From Hormiphora californensis (taxonomy: Eukaryota; Ctenophora; Tentaculata; Cydippida; Pleurobrachiidae): a stretch of DNA of 64,000 nucleotides. The position numbers and the translations under genes are program-made. Below, one piece after another: positions 45,590-56,668 of this stretch (its first letter is position 1; each line of letters opens with the position of its first letter). The notes under the pieces were generated by a model, which was not told the DNA's origin, did no database searches, and saw nothing but the letters and a program-made list of their open reading frames with translations. The stretch covers positions 3,012,971 to 3,076,970 of the forward strand of contig CM035353.1 in NCBI GenBank assembly GCA_020137815.1, given 5' to 3'.

Positions 45590-48545
45590 TATCACTGAGT
45601 CGTGTTTGGAGGTATTTTCAACCTGGATGCACAAATCCATCTGCCGGGCTACCAGGTAATTCGAGCTGATAGGGTAGGTAGACAGGGAGGAGGTGGCTCT
45701 TCTTATATATGATGAAGTGTTTCCGATTAAAGTGTCACTATCTATGACGATGGCACATGTGAGCGGTTTTTCTGCCGTTCTCCCATCTTGTTCCATGAGT
45801 ATTGCTTGTGTACCCGACCCCCCTGATGCCCCTTGATCACACCGCTTTTCCGGAGTTATCCAGTTCTTGGTTTCCACTTAGAAAAGGACCCGGTACCGAG
45901 TCTTCCTTATGGGGGACTTTAATTTTCCGACCAATTGATTGGAAAAACTGTCTATCGGAGGCAGGTCAGCAGCAATACACGTCAGCCTCGAGATCTTCTG
46001 GGTTTTTCGAGAACTATTTTCTGCAACAGATTGGGACTTCCCCTACACGAGGACAAAACAATCCTTACTTGTTTCCTTGTGAACAGTATCTCGTGTGGGC
46101 AAAGTTCTTGTGGGTAGGTTCCAGAGAGTCTGACCATAACCTAGTGCAATGTGGGTCTTACCTTCCACCCATCTCGCCCTCAACAGAGACATCGAGCTAC
46201 AACTGGAAGGATTCAGACTCTTGACTGGCACAAACGGGGACTAACGATCTCCTGAGAGAGAGACTCGCCTAGCTCAACCTGGGAAGCTTCACAGTGAGAG
46301 CGATTTTCACAGAGTTTTCCGGGTGTGGTTCACCCAAGAAATTCTCTTGTCTGCCGGAGCTCCGTATTCCCCGGAAGTAAACAGCTCCCAAGGGAAAACC
46401 AAAAACTGCTACAAAAACTCTAGGGGAGAAGATCAAACTCCGGCACGGTAATGGAAGCCTGAAAGTAAGGACGCAAGTTGCAGCAGCAGTAAAGAGGTTA
46501 GGAGCATCTCTCCTCCCATGTCTGCCTCGAGATCAAAGACCTGGTACTAGCTAGGAAGATGACCTGTGAGCGACGTTGCGGTACTGAATAATGAAGTCAA
46601 CCCACGTTACTTCTACTCCTTCGCAAATCTTTTGCGAAAGGGGAGTCCTAGCATTCTCCCTTATCCAAAGAGGATGGCTCCATGGTAACTGACCCAAAGA
46701 TATCGCAGACGCTTTCAAAGCGAGTTCTGTCAAGTTTTCAGCGACCCGAAAAACCCTGAACCGAGGAGCATAAGCCTTCAATAAACCTGATTCTATCTGG
46801 TTAGATTATGTATTGAGCTCCAAGATGAAGATATCATCAAGGTGTGTAAGGACTGAAGTCGTCTTCCTCAACCCGGACCTGGATGCATCCCCTCCCGGAT
46901 CCTGAAGAGTGTGCGGAGGTAACTGGTGAAAAACCTCTGGGACCATGTGGCGTTGACTCCACTTCGCCTAAGAAGTGCCGGAGTACTACAAATGGGTCAC
47001 GCTTGTACCCCTCTACAAAAAGGGGGACAAGTCCAGCACCAAAAACTACAGGCCTGTTACTTTCGAGTCATGTAATCAAACTGTTCGAGCGAATGTCAGG
47101 GCTCATATGGTTGAACATTTTGAAAAAAATGGATCTTTTCTAAAAGACACCATGGGTTTTCGTAAAGGACGATCGTGTTTGACCAGCTTCTGGCCACATA
47201 GACTGGGTTATGAAAGCCTTGTTGTGGAGAAAAAGATGTCGACACTGTGTACCTGGACTCCGGGGGGGAGGAGGGGATGAAGGGGGGGGGGGAGGATGGG
47301 AAGGAGGGAGTGGGAGTGGAAATAGTCGAGCGTTCGACGGCCGTGGTGGACATTATCCTCTGCTTGCTAACTGACGCGTATTGAGTCCCCTCTTCAACTG
47401 TGAATGGATCATCTTTTCTGACCGACGGAAAAAAAAGTGGGTTCTTTACGATCACAATCTGAGATCCGCAAACCATCATTAGCGGTTGTAACCCCAGGGG
47501 AGTGTTGCTGGCTCCACTACTCTTTCCTGATCTTTTGATAATGATCTTGAGGGGGTTGTTAAAGTGCTATTCTCATTTTCTTTCTGAGCGACTCGAGAGC
47601 GCAATGGAGATATCTGCTGAAACTGACATGGTGAAGCCTACAGCAGGATCTGTCGAGTGGATGCGTGTCCTAGGACAATAAATGGTCCTAAAATGAGACC
47701 CAATATTTCTTCTGACCCACAAAACACCACCCGAAATTCCCACATGTAACCTCTTTCCTTCCTAGGACGTGCTCGAGTACACAAAACACCACTAGTGGCG
47801 GTGCAAAGACTCACCATCGGATCATGTAGGATCTGGGTAATCAGTCTCCATGACTTATCCCTGGAGACCGCACCTCGTAAATTTGGCCAAACTAGAGAGT
47901 GCAATGGCACAATGGGTGTTTTCGGGGTGTTCTCCAGTAGGAACCATAGCTGATATCACTGTATATCAAATCACTCACTGGTCAGGGGAAGCTTGATGGG
48001 AGTAACTGCCTCTCATTGTGGAGCCCGCCAAACCGTCGGAGACATCCAACGCTAGAGTCTGTCAGCGGGGTGTTCACAGCGAAAACTCTCGGTATGAAGG
48101 ACCTTGACTACTGGCAGGCGTCTAAACGCCCTTGACTTGATGTCTTTGCAAAAAGACGACGGGATAGGTATGCAGTGCTAATTAGCACAAGACATATCGT
48201 GGTTGATACCAAACGAAAGGATGTTAGTTTCAAACCGTACATCCCGCCACGGTGTCCAAGAAGCAGAGTTACCCTGACCTGTCACGGGTGAAGAGGAAGC
48301 AAAAGAACTAGACAATATACAGCTCTTCTTTCGGTTCCATCGTCCCTAGACTGTGAACTGTCCTCCCGACGATCTGAGGGAGATTGAGGACCCTGACTTA
48401 TTTAAATATAAGTTGGACCGTCCTTCTCCGTGATATCCCAGACCGTCCCCTACAACCTGATATCACGCACCAAACAGAACTCGTTGTCTGACTGGTGTGT
48501 TGGAGCCAGTTTCAATCAACGGTGGTACCGAGTCCTGGGATGACT
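45590..48545 (+). pseudogene. Decayed non-LTR retrotransposon (EN and RT remnants)
   Basis: In order on the plus strand, in different frames: endonuclease pieces LPGYQVIRADRVGRQGGGGS (about 45640-45700), MGDFNFP (45909-45929) and PTRG...SDHNLVQ (46036-46150). RT pieces follow: LVPLYKKGDKSSTKNYRPV and MGFRKGRSCLTSF (46975-47190), and a PQGSVL-like GVLLAPLLFL block (about 47494-47530). C-terminal DLREIEDPDLFKYKLDR ends near 48425. Stops and frameshifts throughout make it inactive. The arrangement is that of Jockey/CR1-type elements. Confidence 0.75.
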
Positions 48546-48640
48546 GACGTTAGCCAATGACGAACAACTCAAAAGTATCAAAAGTCATAGTATCTCTCTC
48601 TCTCTCATCTCCTCTCTCTCTATCTCTCTCTCTGCCTGTG
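48546..48640. repeat. CT-rich tract
   Basis: Short (CT)n interrupted by catctcc and atctc. Confidence 0.8.
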
Positions 48641-48942
48641 GTTAAACCCCTGTTTTTGTGGACATGTTGAGTGTCCTTGTAATGTTTAGTAGTCATAAAT
48701 GACTTGACGGGAAACTGGAAGTCGGATAGATCGTCCTCACAGGGTGCTATACAGCGTAGTACCGTAACACCAATGATCCCGCGTAGGTCCCCTGCACATT
48801 CAGTATAATAACAGCTGTGTGCAGTGGTACACAATGCAATTCCTCTTGTTACTTGTATCAATTGCAATCATTGATCTCTTCGAGTTTAGATTGTACACTA
48901 ACCCTCTCTCTCTCTCTGAAATCTCTCTAACACTTGAATCTA

Positions 48943-49110
48943 GATTGGTAATGAAATTATCCCTATCCGCACAAGTTGGTTACGAAGTCACCCCTAATAT
49001 TTCATATAGCTCCCCCATTGGGGCGCTCGCGCGGAGGGATAAGATAATTTCATTACCAACCGCACAATCTCATATACATGGCGTATTAGGGGTGACTTCG
49101 TAACCAAAAC
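48943..49110. repeat. Interleaved inverted repeats
   Basis: Block A (ttggtaatgaaattatccct) at 48945 and block B (ttggttacgaagtcacccct) at 48979 recur as complements in the same order, A' near 49040-49061 and B' near 49087-49108. The pairs therefore cross rather than nest. Confidence 0.75.
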
Positions 49111-49184
49111 TTAGATGAGTGTACACCTTTACTTGTACTTGGGCATAAGACAATAAAATTAAAATTTCCTTCAAAGGTTGGCAA

Positions 49185-49760
49185 GGGAGAGATAGAGAGA
49201 GAGAGAAGAGAGAGAGAGAGAGGAGAGAGAGAGCGAGATCAGAGCGCTATCTGCTATCTCCTCATCGATCAGAGCTAGGCGCTCTCTCTATCTACGAGCC
49301 GCTCGCTCGCTCTCTCTATCTCTCTCTCTCTCGCTCTCGCTCTCTCTCGTCTCCTCTTCTCGGTTTTTTCCTGGCTCTCTCTCTCGCTCTCCTCTCTCTC
49401 TCGCTCTCTGCTCTCTCTCGCCTCCTCTACGCTCGCTCTCTCTTCGCGCTCTCTCTTCTCTCCTCTCGCTCTCTCTCTCTCTGCTCTCGTCTCTCAATCT
49501 CTCGCTCGCTCTCTCTCGCTCTCTCTTGCTCTCTCAATCCCCTCTCTCTCTTCTCGTTCCATCCTCTCTCCCGCTCATCTCTCCTCTCTGCTCGCTCTCT
49601 CATCCCTCTCCGCTTCTCTCCTCCGCTTCCTCTCTTCTCTTCTAGTCTTCTCTTCTCTCTGCTGTCTCTCCTCTCCTCTCTCTCTCATTCCTTCTTCTCT
49701 CTCCTACTATCTCTCTCTCTCTCTTCTCTCTCTCTCTCGCTCTTCCCTCTTCTTCTTCTT
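49185..49760. repeat. GA-then-CT low-complexity region
   Basis: A short GA tract (49190-49236) is followed by over 450 bp of CT-rich sequence with frequent gctcgctctc. It lies immediately upstream of the GPCR start. Confidence 0.88.
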
Positions 49761-49853
49761 CTTCTACGCTCCGCTCTCATCTCTTTCTTCCTCACTCCTT
49801 CCGTTTCCGCTTGCACACACAAACGAATTTAGGACAGCTCTTGCTTTCTGTCT

Positions 49854-52800
49854 ATGAGAATAGAAAAATGCCGTTTTCACACGCGCAATATCTCTCAACC
49901 CATAACACCTACTGATCAATCTATGGATTTCTGCAAGGTAATCGCGGGTACGAGGTCCTTATTTTGGTACAGCTATTATATTTTCGCCATTATACATGTT
50001 TATTCGCAGGAAAACCCGTTTGTTATAACTGCTGTTGATAAAGTATTTGGTGGGCTTTGTGTCGTCTTTGCATTCATGGGGATCTTGGGAAACGTTGCAG
50101 CCGGTAATGAATTGCAGAATTTCAGTAGGATATATAGTTTCAGCTAGTTGTATCCCATTAGTATTCGCGGTGGTAAATACTATATTATCCATTCGACAGT
50201 CCATTTCTTATGTGACTATTCAATTCTTCTATTCTTCAGTTACGTACATTAAAAGCTCGGCTAAAAGCAGCATCACACTAACGATATTCTTCCACCTCGC
50301 CATCACAGACCTCTGTACATCCATTTTCTCAACACCCCTATCAGGTATGTGTATCTTTCAGCTGCCAATACTCTGACATATTCGAAGCTCTTACGGTTTT
50401 GAACCGCACGAGCGGCTTAAAACCGTAAGAGCTTCCACTAACGGTGTATCATTTCGTAGGTTCACACTCCATAATTCACAGTAAACAGTCGTGGACAGTC
50501 TATGAAACACAGTCCATGACAGTCAAAAGTTCACAATTCAATCAACATTCCAAAACAGTCCTACTTTGTTGATAACCTTATTGAGTCCCACCCCTTACTC
50601 AACGAGTCCTACCCTTACAAATGATCCTCGAGCATCAAGGCATATGTGATTGTATACTTCCTCATATAGTTACTGCAGTTTCTAAACACCTGATTCTATA
50701 GCGGTTATATATCTGAACGATCACAAAGTTCCCTGTATCGACCCAACTCTATGGATTCTAATTTGCAACATAACAGGTATAACATAACAGGGTGCCGTTA
50801 AATCGGGGTCCGACTGTATGTGGTAACCAAATTCTCTTCACAGATCTGTTCCCATTTATGTTGTACTTATTTTAACTATTTTAGGTCTCGCCCATTCATT
50901 ACGCAGAACGCGTGAAGCGCACAGAACTGGTCCGTCCTCAGATATGTTTTACAAGTGGGACAACTGTCCGCTTGGTGCGTGGGGGGGATGTCACAACTCC
51001 AGGCGGCCAGTGGGAGAAAGTCGGGGTGTGGTCGCAACCCTGGCCACTCAGTAGAAAACCACAGGGGGTGGGACTGCGGCACGGGGTTCAATCAGTACAG
51101 CTTGGGGCAGCACCGGCTGACGGCTTAGAGCAGGAACGGGGAGAGTAGGAGGAGGGGGGAAGGAGGAAAGGAGCAGGGAAGGGCCGGGCCCAGCCCAAAA
51201 CTGCGGCGCCGGGTGGAGTGGGACCCGTGGGTGGCATCAGCGGGTCGCCGCTCTTGTATTCTCTGTCCTGTACACACTGTCAGAGTGTCACAAGGCCAGT
51301 GCACTGCAGAGACCTGGGCGATGGAGTACGAAGTCCACCGTGAGAAACTGTGCTGAACCACAGATGGCTTCTCTTGGTGGACGCGTGTTCGCAGTAGTTC
51401 ACGAACGCAAGGTCAGAGCTGAGGGTCGTGCACCCTCGTGCGGCCGACCTGACCATCGTGTGCCCTAAAAATCACGAGTGGCTATTCTGTGTGTAATGTA
51501 GGAGGACAGCGACCGGTCAGCACTGTGCTCTCACTCTTATGGGGTCCGGTACCGTGGTCACAGCGTGTCAGGTACATACAGGGGGACCCATCGTTTTCTA
51601 TCTTGTTAACGTAAAATGATGTTTTAGGTTTCCTGTCCCTGGCATGGGGACTATCCGTTGTTATATCCCTAACTCCCTTCTACTTCGGAAAGTCCTACTC
51701 CTACAAACAATTCATTCCAACTTGCTACTTTGATGAAGGTATCACACATTCTCTCGGCATGATTTCTTTTTGGTTGACCAGCTGTGTATACACAGAACCC
51801 GGGGGTTTATTGATTTCATTCCTTGCGGTGACAAGTCCCAACTTTCATAGAAAATAGAGTGACGCGATCATAACATATACCTAATATATCCGTGCTTTTA
51901 AGGTCAATTGGTAGCCAACTCCAGTACAGCAACAACAGGAACGATTTACGCTCTGACCTCACTTCTCCCATTCTTCATTCCTGGAATACTAGTCATGGGG
52001 TGTACTGTGGCAGTGCTTGTGTCTTTAAGGTAATTACTGTACTGTTGCAGTGTTTGTGTATATAAAAAAAAAGCAAAGCAAGGCGACTAGGATAAATCCA
52101 ATGTCGGGGTGCTGATATCCCTTTCTATGGCGTTTCAGCCACGGTCCTTTCGGTACAGATTTCTCTGCAGCATAGCCGGGCGCCACCCCACTGCAACAAC
52201 AATTAGATTGTGTTGTTCTAGTGTATGCACTCGTGTCACTTTATTTCGGGTCTCTCAAGAGAGCCCCTACCAATCATAGCTTGGTGGACTAGACGACATG
52301 CACTAGACCAGGATCGAACCCGGGACCTAGTGCGTGGGAGTTGAGTGTACTAGCCACTACACCACCCTGTGTATATGTAATACGGTAATTACTGAGATCG
52401 AGGCAGAACAAAGTTACAACAGAAAAGGGAATACTTGAGTTACGTGATCCCACTTATGTATTATTAGGAATGAAGCAAAGCGTGCGATAACTTTCTACAC
52501 AGATGAAACCTGTCAGACTGTGGGGTGCTCGTTAGACCAACAAACAAAACGGGACCAACTACAAACTAAGAAATCTGCAGCTGTTACAACTGGTAAACAA
52601 TAGCTGAACAATAATCAAGCAGATGCTGATAACTGCTGGCAAGGAAATCAGAGCCAGATCCGAAAATATTTGATATAAAAATATAATTTTTGCACAGATT
52701 CGCGTGGGCGATATAATTGCACGTATCACACTATTTCCAGGGATTATTCTACTTCTGTTTGTGATATGCTACCTACCGTGGTGGACTAACTCCCTCTCAT

Positions 52801-54392
52801 TCTTTCTAGTCATTATCAAGGTAACCTACATGATTGTTTGGTGGCGCCGTCACCTCTGATCTACGTGGGCTTCGTTTTGGCGGGCTACGCGCACGAGTTG
52901 TAAAGTACCTATACCTTGCCAGCTGCACTCATTACTATCCTATCAAAACCCTACCAAAATTTAGATCGACGTGCACATTATATGTGAATCAATCGACAAA
53001 CGGATTAATAAAAAGTTGATTAGTGAATTGTGATGTATTGTCTATTTCTCTAGGCGATACCAGAAGATACATTTCCCCGTGTGTTTACGGTGAAAGGGTG
53101 GTCGTACATTCTCTCCCTTAAAGTCCTTATTATGGTGTACTTCAATAGTGCTGTCAATCCAATAATCTACTATACCAGGTTTGGAAGCAGAACCACATGC
53201 AGCTGAAACGTTGTAGGTACCTAATGATCAAATCAAGGAGTGCTACTACATTCCGCTCACAGAGTAAATGATACATTGTACAATACATATGATACAATGT
53301 TAGTAACATTTCAGGGTATTCACGCGAGGTATAAAGAAACACCAGGTACGACAGAAGATCAGCAGGGCCATGATGGTAAACCGAAAAGAGATGTACTTTA
53401 GTGAACACCCCTCCGTCAGCAACATCTCTCACGCTAACACAATAGGTTTGCAATACATGTCGCTGAAAGGGGGCATTTGGATGCGATTATAGTGCATGGA
53501 GCCTCCATGACCATGCGCTATAATCCATTGGAGTAACACAATATACCCGGCGACACTCTAAGGGGGACTCTACTCGGGGGGTCACAAACATCACCGTTCT
53601 AGAGTTAGCACCACCGCGCCGTCCCCCTAAGTACCCATTTTCCCATTCAAATTTATCACAAACAATATCCCACAGGTACTAGGAGTAATGGCCGTCAAGT
53701 AGTTAGTCCGCTGCAACTATTGGGACTTGCCTCCTCCTCCCCTCGTCCCACTATTCATAGCCTCCTGTATATGAGGCAGGGTACTGTGGAGACGACAGTG
53801 TTCTCTAACCCGGCATCACATGCAGGTACAGTCGGACCCCGATTTACCGGGCCCCGATTTACCGGAACCCCGATTTACCGGGAGGATAAACTTCCCCCGA
53901 TATGGGAAAATAACGGTATTTGACCCCGATATACCGGGCACCCCGATTTACCGGGCAAAACCCTTTCCCCCGAGCATCCCGGTAAATCGGGGTCCGACTG
54001 TATAGGTTAATCCGATCCTTAATACAACGAGGTAGGTGCAATGAGGTAGGTTTTAAACAATCTGATGATCAGCCATATATAATGTATTGCGGGTATTACC
54101 GCAGCTAATTGTAACTAATTTCCGCAATAAAGTTCTGTAATACTGACATTCTGCAGGTATAATTCCTGAATTAGAAGAGGAACCAAGTTGTACCTCGAAA
54201 CCAACCTTTGAGAGAGAACCCGCCGTGGTGGTGGAGAGATCAGTACCCGCCGTGGTGGAGAGATCAGTACCCGTCGAACGAGGCCGGCCGTGTCGACACT
54301 GCAAACGCAGTCTCTCAGTTGGAGACAGGGCAATGTTTTTGGAGTTGAGAACCTCCCCGAGGACAAGAAGCCATATAGTGCTAGAACTTTAG
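49854..54392 (+). CDS. Multi-exon class A GPCR, TM3 exon not found
   Basis: Exons 49854-49937, 50010-50103, 50240-50344, 51628-51738, 51903-52029, 52468-52592, 52741-52820, 53054-53178, 53315-53445, 53676-53825 and 54156-54392. The first intron (72 nt) is in frame and may be retained. TM1: GGLCVVFAFMGILGN. TM2: FFHLAITDLCTSIFSTPL. TM4: FLSLAWGLSVVISL, with ECL2 cysteine in IPTCYFDE. TM5: LTSLLPFFIPGILVMG. TM6: LLFVICYLPWW, a CWxP variant. TM7: VYFNSAVNPIIYYTR (NPxxY). A basic helix-8 region and a Ser/Pro/Glu-rich tail follow. Phases agree at every junction I could test. No credible TM3/DRY exon lies between 50344 and 51628. It is a membrane receptor; the ligand is unknown. Introns carry a tRNA-derived SINE and a pogo-like MITE. 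Confidence 0.75.
50383..50439. repeat. Short hairpin in GPCR intron
   Basis: GAAGCTCTTACGGTTTTGAA pairs with TTAAAACCGTAAGAGCTTC around gcacgagc. Stem about 24 bp with one mismatch. Confidence 0.7.
50786..50819. mobile_element. Pogo-like right-end fragment
   Basis: gccgttaaatcggggtccg followed by ACTG and TA is the right terminus of the family, without a left half nearby. Confidence 0.5.
50885..51600. other. GC-rich block where the TM3 exon is expected
   Basis: Markedly more GC-rich than its flanks, with frames that break repeatedly. Neither a TM3 helix nor a DRY-like motif with suitable splice sites was found. It may be an inserted sequence or a misassembled segment. Confidence 0.4.
52064..52367 (-). 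mobile_element. tRNA-derived SINE, 304 bp, in a GPCR intron
   Basis: The minus strand starts gggtggtgtagtggctagta (A box TGGTGTAGTGG) and has GGTTCGATCC (B box) about 40 nt later. A unique body follows, and a tail gccttgctttgcttttttttt. Flanked by a perfect 9-bp duplication tgtgtatat (52055-52063, 52368-52376). The body contains a hairpin near 52260 (ggtctctcaagagagccc). The 5' part is tRNA-like, but the whole is not a tRNA gene. Confidence 0.8.
53829..54000. mobile_element. Pogo/Tigger-like MITE at a splice donor
   Basis: Inverted ends CAGTCGGACCCCGATTTA and complement with TA on both sides (53827-53828, 54001-54002). The interior consists of ccccgatttaccggg words. It follows the exon end at 53825 by 3 bp. 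Confidence 0.85.
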
Positions 54393-54935
54393 ACAGCTGT
54401 AGAAAGAAACATAGTGCACGTGGAGGCGCCCGTTTTGACAGTGCGCTAGTCAAATCGGTTCGGCACCACCAGCCATGTGATTTGAAGGGGTTGATTTGTG
54501 AGAGGAAGTCACGTGTACTGAGAAGAACAAGAAAACTCTCGTCTGTAGTATCGACTGAGGTTGCAACTATAGTTGTTGCTCAGGAGTTTTAAGCTTTATC
54601 AATGAGATTATACCAACCAATCATGATTAGAGAGCTGATCTACCATAACAAAACATGTTGTATGATGGAGGGGGGGCAAGGCCAAAAAACCCTGGATTTT
54701 AGGGCGGGTTTGGCTTATATTATTTTTTGGCCCTACTTTTTTGGTCATTTTGGCATGTAATTTTGACATTATATGGTCTGTATGACATTAAAAACACTTT
54801 AAAATGGCTTCTTTGATTCGTTTTGTTCAAACCTTTTTATTTTATTTTAGGAGGGAGGGTCGAACAAGGCAATCTTTGATCTAGATTTTACCATTTTATA
54901 TCGATAGGTAAAAAATTATAAAAAAAAGTTTGATA
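54393..54935. other. 3' flank of the GPCR, no recognised gene
   Basis: The 3' UTR probably lies here. AATAAA is not obvious close to the stop. A G run at 54669-54677 precedes a T-rich stretch. Confidence 0.35.
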
Positions 54936-54936
54936 T

Positions 54937-55145
54937 GAAAAAACCAAATCAAAAAAGGCCAAAAAAGCCAGATCAAAAAAAGCCAGATCAAAAAAGCCAG
55001 ATCAAAAAAAGCCAGATCAAAAAAGCCAGATCAAAACTGCCAAATCATGAAAAGCCAGATCAAAAAAGCCAAAAAAGCCAGATCAAAAAAGCCAGATCAA
55101 AAAAAGCCAGATCAAAAAAAGCCAGATCAAAAAAGCCAGACCCGG
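54937..55145. repeat. 14-bp array (aaaaaagccagatc)n
   Basis: About 13-14 copies with one-base length variation; variants include aaaactgccaaatc. Lys-rich frames are artefacts. Confidence 0.93.
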
Positions 55146-55245
55146 ATTTCAGGGTGGATTTGGATTTTTTGGCCTGCCCCCCCCCCCCCCATGATTTCAA
55201 TTCAACATTGATATGTATTTAGTTTCCTGTCCCAAAAAAGCCGTA

Positions 55246-55661
55246 CAGTCCTGTCGACACTCCAAATCTCCAAATTTCAAATTTTCGGTAGACAAGGTAA
55301 ATTGAAACTACTGGGGAGGGTTGGCACTTCTCATAGCCCACCTGGCCTGGGCACTGGGCAGCCACCAGATGCCCAAAAAGGTCGAAAAAAATCAATTTTC
55401 GATTTGAGGAAAACGACCGGCACCACGAGATTTCTCGTCAAATTTTAAGGCGCACAGGTGGGTTTGTAGCTCACCAATTCAAACCAGTGCGGAGAAATGC
55501 GTGATTCACTTTATGCTTGTTTGGTCGCTCTTCGCACTGGTTTGAATTGGTGGGCTATGAGAAGTGCCAACCCTCCCCAGCAGTTTCAATTTACCTAGTC
55601 TAAACATTTGAACCGAAAATTTGAAATTCGGATATATGAAGTCTAGATGTCGACAGGACTG
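55246..55661. mobile_element. Hairpin element with CAGTCC ends, 416 bp
   Basis: Ends CAGTCCTGTCGACA and TGTCGACAGGACTG. The arms of about 100 bp share ggggagggttggcacttctc, and an inner pair (accaattcaaaccagtgcg and complement) follows. Flanked by gta on both sides (55243-55245, 55662-55664), a possible 3-bp duplication. Confidence 0.7.
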
Positions 55662-56373
55662 GTAGGGATACTTATTTGATAAATTATTACTTGGTAGTGG
55701 AGATGGTCGCAATTTAAGGCCAGAGGGGGGGGGGGGTCGACGGGTCTAAAAAGTCACTTCGAGCCGGACCAGATGGAATAGTTGGAATCGCTTTAGTGAA
55801 CACCTTGGGCTCTTCGACGAAACGTTAAGCACACTTAATAAATAAGCTCTCTTTAGAGTTACACAAGGAAAATTTTTCAGACTTGTCTCGAGAGGGGTGT
55901 CGTCGAACGCTTTCCAAAACCTCACTTTAGGTCCTTGGTGTGAACCACGTGTATACCACGTGAAGCCCCGGATCACCCCTCGTGTATGGGTATAGAAAAC
56001 CAATCAGGGGATCGAAACTGGACACGTGATAGGATTTCCATTACATGGGTTTACACAGGCGTCAATTTGGTCACCGTGTAGGGTTCACCAGCCAATAGTG
56101 TTAGCGAGATATCACACCAGATTGGGGGTGAAGAAGAAGTTTGACTTCCATTTCTCAAGATTCAAGAAATTTGAAATATTCAAAACTCTGTGTACTCTTA
56201 CAGTAGCTGGCAATGAATGTTATAGCGGACAAATAGAAATCTAACATTGATTGTTCATTATGAAAAATCAATAAACCTATACACTCATGACTACAACTCC
56301 GTCCCTCTAGAAAACGCCAATACCACCACCAGCTCTCTCACTCCTTGGACTAGAGAATACCTGCCAATTGCCA

Positions 56374-56557
56374 TTCATTATCCTGTATTTCCCTGATCTT
56401 CGCTGTATCCGTAGCTTTTAGATAAATAAGCTCTAGCAAAGCAGGAAGAGATAGTGTTAGCCCAATTCATTATCCTGTATTTCCCTGATCTTCGCTGTAT
56501 CCGTAGCTTTTAGATAAATAAGCTCTAGCAAAGCAGGAAGAGATAGTGTTAGCCCAA
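56374..56557. repeat. 92-bp direct duplication
   Basis: ttcattatcctgtatttccc...gatagtgttagcccaa is repeated once in tandem with no visible difference. The region 55662-56373 to its left shows no gene. Confidence 0.92.
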
Positions 56558-56580
56558 CAAAACACGTTCTACAGATACAT

Positions 56581-56664
56581 TTGGTGACATTGACACCTAG
56601 TGCGTGCGAGATCGAGGTCGCACAGCGACCGAGATCGAGCTCGCACAGACGGCAATGGCGCCAA
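56581..56664. mobile_element. Palindromic MITE (TTGG family), host of hairpin element 2
   Basis: TTGGTGACATTGACACC...GGCAATGGCGCCAA with the gagatcgaggtcgcacagcg core. Its 9-bp duplication cagatacat stands at 56572-56580 and, displaced by the later insertion, at 58161-58169. Confidence 0.82.
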
Positions 56665-56668
56665 CAGA

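Noticed and set aside
52290-52372. tRNA gene on the minus strand
   Set aside because: A and B boxes are present, but the acceptor and T stems do not pair properly, and the segment is the head of a 304-bp SINE with a target duplication.
54935-55222. Lys/Pro/Asp/Gln-rich 95-codon frame
   Set aside because: Produced by the aaaaaagccagatc array.
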